Part shown: positions 59,163-64,000 of the stretch, piece after piece
Numbering within the stretch: position 1 is the stretch's first letter
Layout: the number at the start of each line of letters is the position of its first letter
Source of the DNA: Cannabis sativa
Taxonomy: Eukaryota > Streptophyta > Magnoliopsida > Rosales > Cannabaceae
Length of the DNA stretch: 64,000 nt
Assembly (NCBI RefSeq): GCF_029168945.1
Contig: NC_083602.1
Span: 31,979,323 to 32,043,322, forward strand
Reading direction: 5' to 3'
Program-made: the position numbers and the translations under genes
The notes under the pieces: model-generated
What the model was told of the DNA's origin: nothing
What the model saw: the letters and a program-made list of their open reading frames with translations, nothing else
Databases searched by the model: none

Positions 59163-59951
59163 TTCATTATATGTATTACAATAAAAAAAAAAATTGAGGC
59201 CTATAAGGGGTCTTGGACCGGCCTGCTCATAGCAATACTCTTATACTACATGTACGTTAAAAAATTTCATTATTAGCATTATGTGTATATGGCTATTTGT
59301 TTTGAATTATGGTTGAATGTTTAACAACCGTTGTACATATAAATATAAGCTTTCACTGTCTACTACCTACCTAGTACCCACCACTTGCATTTTTCCAGAG
59401 TTAATATTTCCTTTTCTTTTTGAATTCACACAACAATTAAAGATCTGTTGCTGTGTTGACTTTAATTAATAGCATCATTAACAACATTCATACAAACATA
59501 AATCCACAACACATACACCACTGCATTAACAAGGTATATTCTTATTATTGTGTTTGCATATGTTCTTGAAGTTATTTAAACATAACACTTCTGCACTTTC
59601 TTTCTATATCTATTGATCTGGTTTGAACTTGATCATTCTATGGTTCTGTTTTTATCATACTCAAATATTTATAATGGGGTGATGTCTAAGACAAGTGGCC
59701 TTTTTCTCTTTTTCAAGTGATAAATATAATTCTACTCAAATTAATTGCATTCTATGAACATTTTATTTATTCTCCTTTTATTGAATCTTTTTATATTTCT
59801 GTTTTGGCTATTGAAATTCATGTTCTTGTTCTTACTCAGATTGAAGTTATTCCCTTTCTCTTGTATGATGTTTTTAGGCATTATGATCACTTGAAGCAGA
59901 GAAAATAAATGGTTCATATCATCATAAGCTAGAAAGATTAATCATATAATT
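59163..59951 (+). promoter_or_regulatory. Promoter, 5' UTR and UTR intron of pseudogene D
   Basis: The stretch aagctttcactgtctac...cacttgcat (59347-59390) matches 21472-21507. aaagatctgttgctg (59439-59453) matches 34363-34377. The last 150 bp before the ATG match the same part of B. A UTR intron is inferred at 59534-59839 (AAG|GTATAT to TTACTCAG). The most upstream 100 bp contain a short fragment resembling the hAT-MITE interior (aaaaaaattgaggcc). Confidence 0.6.
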
Positions 59952-61807
59952 ATGGAGTTTCTTTCTTTCCTGGTTACCTTTGTTGTTTTGAGAGTTTTTT
60001 CTCAATTTACAACAACTTTAGCTGTGGTTGATACCCTTAGACCATCCGAAATCATGAGAGATAATTACAACACAGCTTTATTGGTATCCAAAGAAGGAAT
60101 GTTTGGATTGGGATTCTTTACTCCAACAGCTAGTTCATCAAAGAATCGTTACTTGAGAATTTGGTACAACAACATTACAGGTAACCAAACTGTTGTTTGG
60201 GTTGCAAACCGATGTGAACTGATCAAGGATTCAACTGGCTCGTTGAGTATAAACGACAAAAGAAATCTTGTGCTTTTTTCTGGACAGAGTAATAACAGAG
60301 TGCTTGTTTGGTCTACAAACTCTTCGAAACAAGCTCAGGAACCACTAGTTCAGCTCTTGAATAATGGTAACTTAGTTTTGAGAGATGAAAAAGATGCAAA
60401 CACAACAAAATATTTATGGGAAAGCTTTGATTATCCTACTGATACAATGTTACCAGGAATAAAATTGGGATGGGACTTGAGGAGAGGTCTAAATAGGCGA
60501 TTATCGTCGTGGAAGAGCTCTGATGATCCTTGTCATGGAGATTACACTTATGGGATTGAGCTTGGTGAACCAAACAATACATTTCCTCAACTAATTATTC
60601 GTAATGATTCTTCGATTTTGTATCGCGAAGGGCCATGGAGAGGTGTAAGTTTCAGTGGACCAGCTAATTTTGTAAAAGTTGCTTGGCAAATGTCTGATTA
60701 CATATTTGTCGAAAATGATGATGAAATTTACTTCACTTACAATACTCAAATTAAGTCATTGATCTCAAGAATTTTTCTTAGCCAAGCAATTGATTACATG
60801 AAACGGACAGAAGCACAAGAAGTTTGGGAATCTTATTACAAAATTCCACTTGACCAATGTGACAATTATGGAACATGTAAAGCTAATGCTAAATGTATCA
60901 TGGTAGATAACAAACCAGTATGTCAATGTTTAGAAGGTTATGAACCAAAAAACGAAAGAATTTGTTTGAAGGATGTGTGAGGAACAGTGTTGTGAATTGT
61001 CAAGATCCAGAGAAAGATGTGTTCAATTTAACTTCCGAGTTGAAAGTATCCGAAACTAAATATGCTTGGGCTAATAAAAGTATGAACCTTGGTGAATGCA
61101 ATGCTAAATGCTTAAGTAACTGCTCTTGTACTGCTTATGGTTACAATTCCAATTTGGATGGTAATAATTATGATTTAGGTATTGGCACTGTAGAATGTGA
61201 ACTTATCTATGCAATCTAACAGGACTCAATCATAGATAGAAATCACAAGACTTGCAACAGTTAAGCAAGCCTAGAGGAAGAGATGTTATTTATAGAAGAG
61301 CAGAGTTGTTACAGAGAAGAAAAGTAAAACAGAAAACAGCCAAAGAAACAAGTGGCATAATAGTTTGTTACAACAGTAAAACAGCTGTATTAACTAATTG
61401 ACTAACGAACTCTGACTATTGCTAATAGGCACTGAGTGTGTCCTCTTGTTTGGAGATTTGTTCGATACTCGAAATAACAAGGATATTTATGGAAGAGAAC
61501 AAAATGTGTATCTTCGAATACCATTTTTGACATCAGGTACATACTAGTGTAGATTTAAAATGTTGCATTTTATTTGTGGGGTTTATATTACACTTAACAG
61601 CTACCAAGTCTTAATTTTGTCTTAGGATTTCGGGATCGAATTGAGTAAATTATGGATTTCTATTTCCCTTTATTTTGCTTTTCTCAGATCTTAAAGGAAC
61701 AAATAATGTGTCCAAGGTAAAGATAGCAGTGATAATTGTAGCTGTCATTGTCTTCATTGGATTAGTTTTGATTGGCTATTACATTTGCAGGAGGAGATAC
61801 ATTAACG
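59952..61807 (+). pseudogene. Pseudogene D: S-domain lectin receptor-like kinase, extracellular and membrane part
   Basis: From ATG 59952 it encodes a signal peptide (EFLSFLVTFVVLRVF), B-lectin (LLVSKEGMFGLGFFTP, VVWVANRC, LVQLLNNGNLVLRD), S-locus glycoprotein (SILYREGPWRGVSFSG, CDNYGTCKANAKC, CQCLEGYEPKN) and PAN (CNAKCLSNCSCTAYGYN). A small indel near 60955-60966 shifts the frame. A 236-bp insertion follows at 61192-61427. The rest of the exon runs to 61536 and the membrane exon is 61688-61807 (VIIVAVIVFIGLVLIGYYI, then RRR). The following intron contains a LINE, and no kinase exon appears before the window ends. It is the least damaged copy, but frameshift plus insertion make the product truncated. 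Confidence 0.9.
61192..61427 (-). mobile_element. 236-bp insertion in the PAN exon of pseudogene D, probably a short solo LTR
   Basis: It is flanked by an exact direct repeat GGCACTG (61185-61191 and 61428-61434), and the same exon in B is uninterrupted at this point (about 48127-48133). Read on the minus strand it begins TATTAGCAATAGTC, has a TATA-like tctataaataac and ends ACATTCTA, which resembles a small copia LTR whose TG/CA ends have mutated. The copia duplication would be five bases, so two of the seven matching bases would be chance. The class is inference; the insertion itself is certain. Confidence 0.8.
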
Positions 61808-61908
61808 GTAACAGACTCAACACTTTACTTCATTTTTGTTATTAACGGTAACTGAGCGTTAAGAGTGGTTTTTTTTTTTTTTTTGAGAAAATTCAATGTT
61901 ATTATAAA

Positions 61909-62466
61909 TTAGAAGTCATTTACAACAACAGAGAATATAGGATAGGGAATTTCTCCTATCCAACAAATGTCATCATCCAACCCTAAAGAGAATTTAGCAA
62001 AACCATGTGCTTCTTGATTGGCAGAGCGTTTTACATGGGTAACTAAAACCTGAGGAAAAAAGGACAAAAGACAACGAACATCCATAATAAGATCAGAAAA
62101 ACAAGATAAATCCTTAGAAGCAAATGTTAAAGCATTAGAGACTCGCAAAGCATCTGTTTCAATATGAGTAATAGCAAGTTGATTCTGCAAAGCCCAATTA
62201 AGAGCATGAAAAAGTGTCTTTGCTTCCATTTCGTCCGATCTAAAATTTCCTTGTACAACCTTTGAATAAGTTGCAACAACAACACCATTGTGATATCTTA
62301 TTATAGCTCTAATTCCCAATTTTTTCTGGTCCACATTTGTAGCAGCATCTACATTCAATTTAAAACCATTATGTGGTGGTGGCTGCCATTTTGGAGCATG
62401 CTGAACCGTAATAGGAAATGATGTTGCAGAGTTTTGGTTGCTGTCGACAGCAGCAGATGGAAGCAC
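61909..62466 (-). pseudogene. LINE RNase H-like C-terminal domain
   Basis: The frame carries KLNVDAATN, EAKTLFHALNWAL, IETDALRVSNAL and KRSANQEAHGFAKFSL, which are the landmarks of the RVT_3/RNase H-like domain at the end of plant L1 ORF2. The conserved acidic residues sit in VDAA, EAKT and TDAL. A stop at 62467-62469 separates it from the upstream part in the same frame, so it belonged to the same ORF2. It would have removed RNA from the cDNA hybrid. Confidence 0.85.
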
Positions 62467-63639
62467 CTACTTTGCCCGAGTGAAGTCTTCATGGAAACGG
62501 ACTGCATAGTTTATTATAGCAGCAGGCTGTCGAGGAGAACCACCATGAACCACTTTATTCTTATCCGTCCATATGCCCCACATTATACATAGCAGCAACT
62601 CAAAATCTTGCTGATTCAAAATGGTTGATAAAGAGTGTAAATAATCACCATTAAACATGTTTTGAGCCTTAGAAAGATCAAGCCGAAACTTTGAAGTTTT
62701 CCATATGACTTTAGCATGCTTACAACCAAAGAGAGCATGTCCGATAGATTCCCAACTCGAGGCACAAAGAGAACATTCAGCAGAAGTTAAGACCTTTTCC
62801 TTAAATAATGCAGCTGCTGTAGGAAGAATGTTATGGAGCACTTTCCAAACGAAGATTCTGATCTTTGGGGGCAAAACCAGATTCCAGAAAAATTTCCACC
62901 AGTCACTGTGATTATTAGAAGTTGAGGAGCAAAGTTGTTCTTCCAAGGAATTTGCTAGGTGAAAACCAGATTGCACAGTGTAAGATCCATTGGAAGTGTA
63001 GTGCCATATTAACCGATCCATCTCAGCAAAGTAACTTAGTGGAATAGTTAGAATACGATCTGAATCTATTGGTTGAAAAAATCTATTCAGCATAGGTACA
63101 TTCCAAACTCGTTCCTCTGTGATAAAGCTTGAAACCGGCAAAGAGTTGGATCCCAAATAACTTACTGGTTTAAACTCATTACAACCCGGAATCCATGGAT
63201 CAAGCTTGCTGTCTATATGATTTCCATTCCCAACCTTATATCTCAATCCTTTCACTAACAACTCCTTGCCCCAAGAGATACTTTGCCAAGTCAATGATGG
63301 TGAGTGGCCAATGTTTGCATCAAGAAAGGTACTGTTAGAGAAATATCTATGCTTGAGAAGGCGGCTCAAGAGAGAATCTGGCATATCGAAAATCCTCCAT
63401 GCTTGCTTGGCTAAAAGAGCTTGGTTAAAATGAACAAAAGATCGAAAACCCATACCACCTTCATGTTTCGATTTACATAAGGATTTCCATCTCTTCCAAT
63501 GAATTTTGGTGCCATTTTGATTGCTACCCCACCAAAAATTAGCCATCATACTCTCTAATTGATTGCAAAATTTCTCTGTGAGCCTGAAACAACTCATTGC
63601 ATATGTAGGGATAGATTGCACAACAGCTTTCAATAACAC
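62467..63639 (-). pseudogene. LINE ORF2, RT thumb and zf-RVT region
   Basis: It contains AVVQSIPTYAMSCFRL, NFWWGSNQNGTKIHW and KHEGGMGFRSFVHFNQALLAKQAWR, followed by VGNGNHIDSKLDPWIPG, all typical of plant L1 ORF2 after the catalytic palm. The zf-RVT part follows (FFWNLVLPPKIRIFVWKVLHN, then C-x2-C and H-x-C pairs in CSLCASSWESIGHALFGC). It continues in frame into the RNase H part after a single stop. Confidence 0.88.
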
Positions 63640-63917
63640 TTCCTTCCCTCCAACTGAAAAAAAAAATCATTCCAAGAATTAAGAAGTTTCCAAACCTTCT
63701 CTTTGATGTTGCTGAAGAGCTCATTTTTGTCACGGCCAGAGTAGGAAGGCAAACCCAAGTATCGCTCATGGCACTCAGTTATTGGCATTTGTAAGGTCTG
63801 GGAGAAAAAAATTTGGGCTGCTTGAGAGGTGTTTGGCGAGAAAGACATAACAGACTTGTCATTGTTTAAGACTTGACCCGATGCTTTTACACCCACGGAA
63901 CAATGGCTCTTATACAC
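63640..63917 (-). pseudogene. LINE ORF2, end of reverse transcriptase palm
   Basis: The frame carries [15 protein letters not shown] and [19 protein letters not shown]. It is shifted relative to the next part by a length change in a homopolymer (plus-strand A-run at about 63658-63667). The catalytic YADD motif expected upstream is not in the window. Residues before about 63895 (in minus-strand order) do not resemble L1. Confidence 0.8.
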
Positions 63918-64000
63918 GAGTACGTCACTCTGGCTACTTCATGGAATGACGACTGACCTTACAAACCAACACGAGTGTTTTCAATGTGCTTTGTCCTCAC
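63896..64000. other. Unassigned sequence at the right edge
   Basis: About 105 bp with more balanced base composition (CACGAGTACGTCACTCTGGC and similar) follow the point where LINE similarity ends. It does not match the receptor-kinase introns seen in A or B. It may belong to another repeat that continues beyond the window. Confidence 0.4.

Larger units (their letters stand above)
61869..63895 (-). mobile_element. L1-type LINE, 3' portion, in an intron of pseudogene D
   Basis: Reading on the minus strand, the element ends in a run of 16 A (plus-strand T at 61869-61884) directly beyond intron sequence that aligns with B. It includes the last part of reverse transcriptase, a zf-RVT region and an RNase H-like domain, the usual 3' order of plant L1 elements. 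Protein similarity stops at about 63895, so the copy is probably 5'-truncated there, but no matching target duplication could be found and the true limit may lie outside the window. Confidence 0.82.

Noticed and set aside
63896..64000. Cassandra TRIM or 5S-derived sequence at the right edge
   Set aside because: No 5S rRNA internal promoter words could be seen, so the resemblance was not supported.

Overview
This is nuclear DNA of a flowering plant, very probably a eudicot. It is AT-rich, its genes have spliced exons, and it is dominated by LTR retrotransposons primed by plant tRNA-iMet or tRNA-Asp, with MITEs and one L1-type LINE. The only host genes visible are related G-type (S-domain) lectin receptor-like kinases, the family that includes the self-incompatibility kinases and many pathogen or damage receptors. 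The window is a small tandem cluster of these genes. Every copy seen is broken, so it reads as a receptor-kinase graveyard. The species cannot be named from the sequence.

Layout. 1-2534: decayed copia gag/LTR debris and a fold-back MITE. 2535-20786 (minus): pseudogene A, an S-domain kinase split by copia element 1 (5832-20616), which is itself split by a second copia, element 2 (9074-19160). A MITE also sits on one of A's splice donors. 21530-34335: a composite flanked by about 205-bp inverted repeats, with a 10.75-kb Sirevirus-like copia (element 3, 22096-32847) inside it. The composite appears to divide the promoter of the next gene. 34785-50420 (plus): pseudogene B, split by a minus-strand copia (element 4, 35419-47519) that carries a nested non-autonomous gypsy-type element (element 5, 38672-43912). 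50.5 kb: a third S-domain scrap. 51.4-59.2 kb: a Mutator-type MITE, three solo LTRs of different families and a minisatellite. 59952 to the right edge (plus): pseudogene D, with a frameshift, a 236-bp insertion in its PAN-domain exon and a LINE in an intron. Its kinase exons are not in the window.

How the parts relate. A, B and D share the same S-domain, transmembrane and kinase organisation, as far as each is present. B and D share a 5'-UTR intron and 5' flank. Copies of one gene can therefore be used to date and map insertions in another. Each large insertion has a target-site duplication that I could read: CAAAC, ATTCT, AATTT, TACAT, AATAC and GAACA for retroelements, TTA for two Tourist-like MITEs and TCTATATC for a hAT MITE. 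These fix the nesting order: element 2 is younger than 1, 5 is younger than 4, and 3 is younger than the inverted-repeat element around it.

I see no prokaryotic-type system, no CRISPR array and no rRNA or tRNA gene. The most unusual signals are a cluster of about ten ACGACATGTCGT-type palindromes in the leader of element 4, TCGCGA palindromes in the LTR of element 5, a MITE that separates an exon from its own splice donor, and clustered CNG/CG exchanges between the two LTRs of the Sirevirus.
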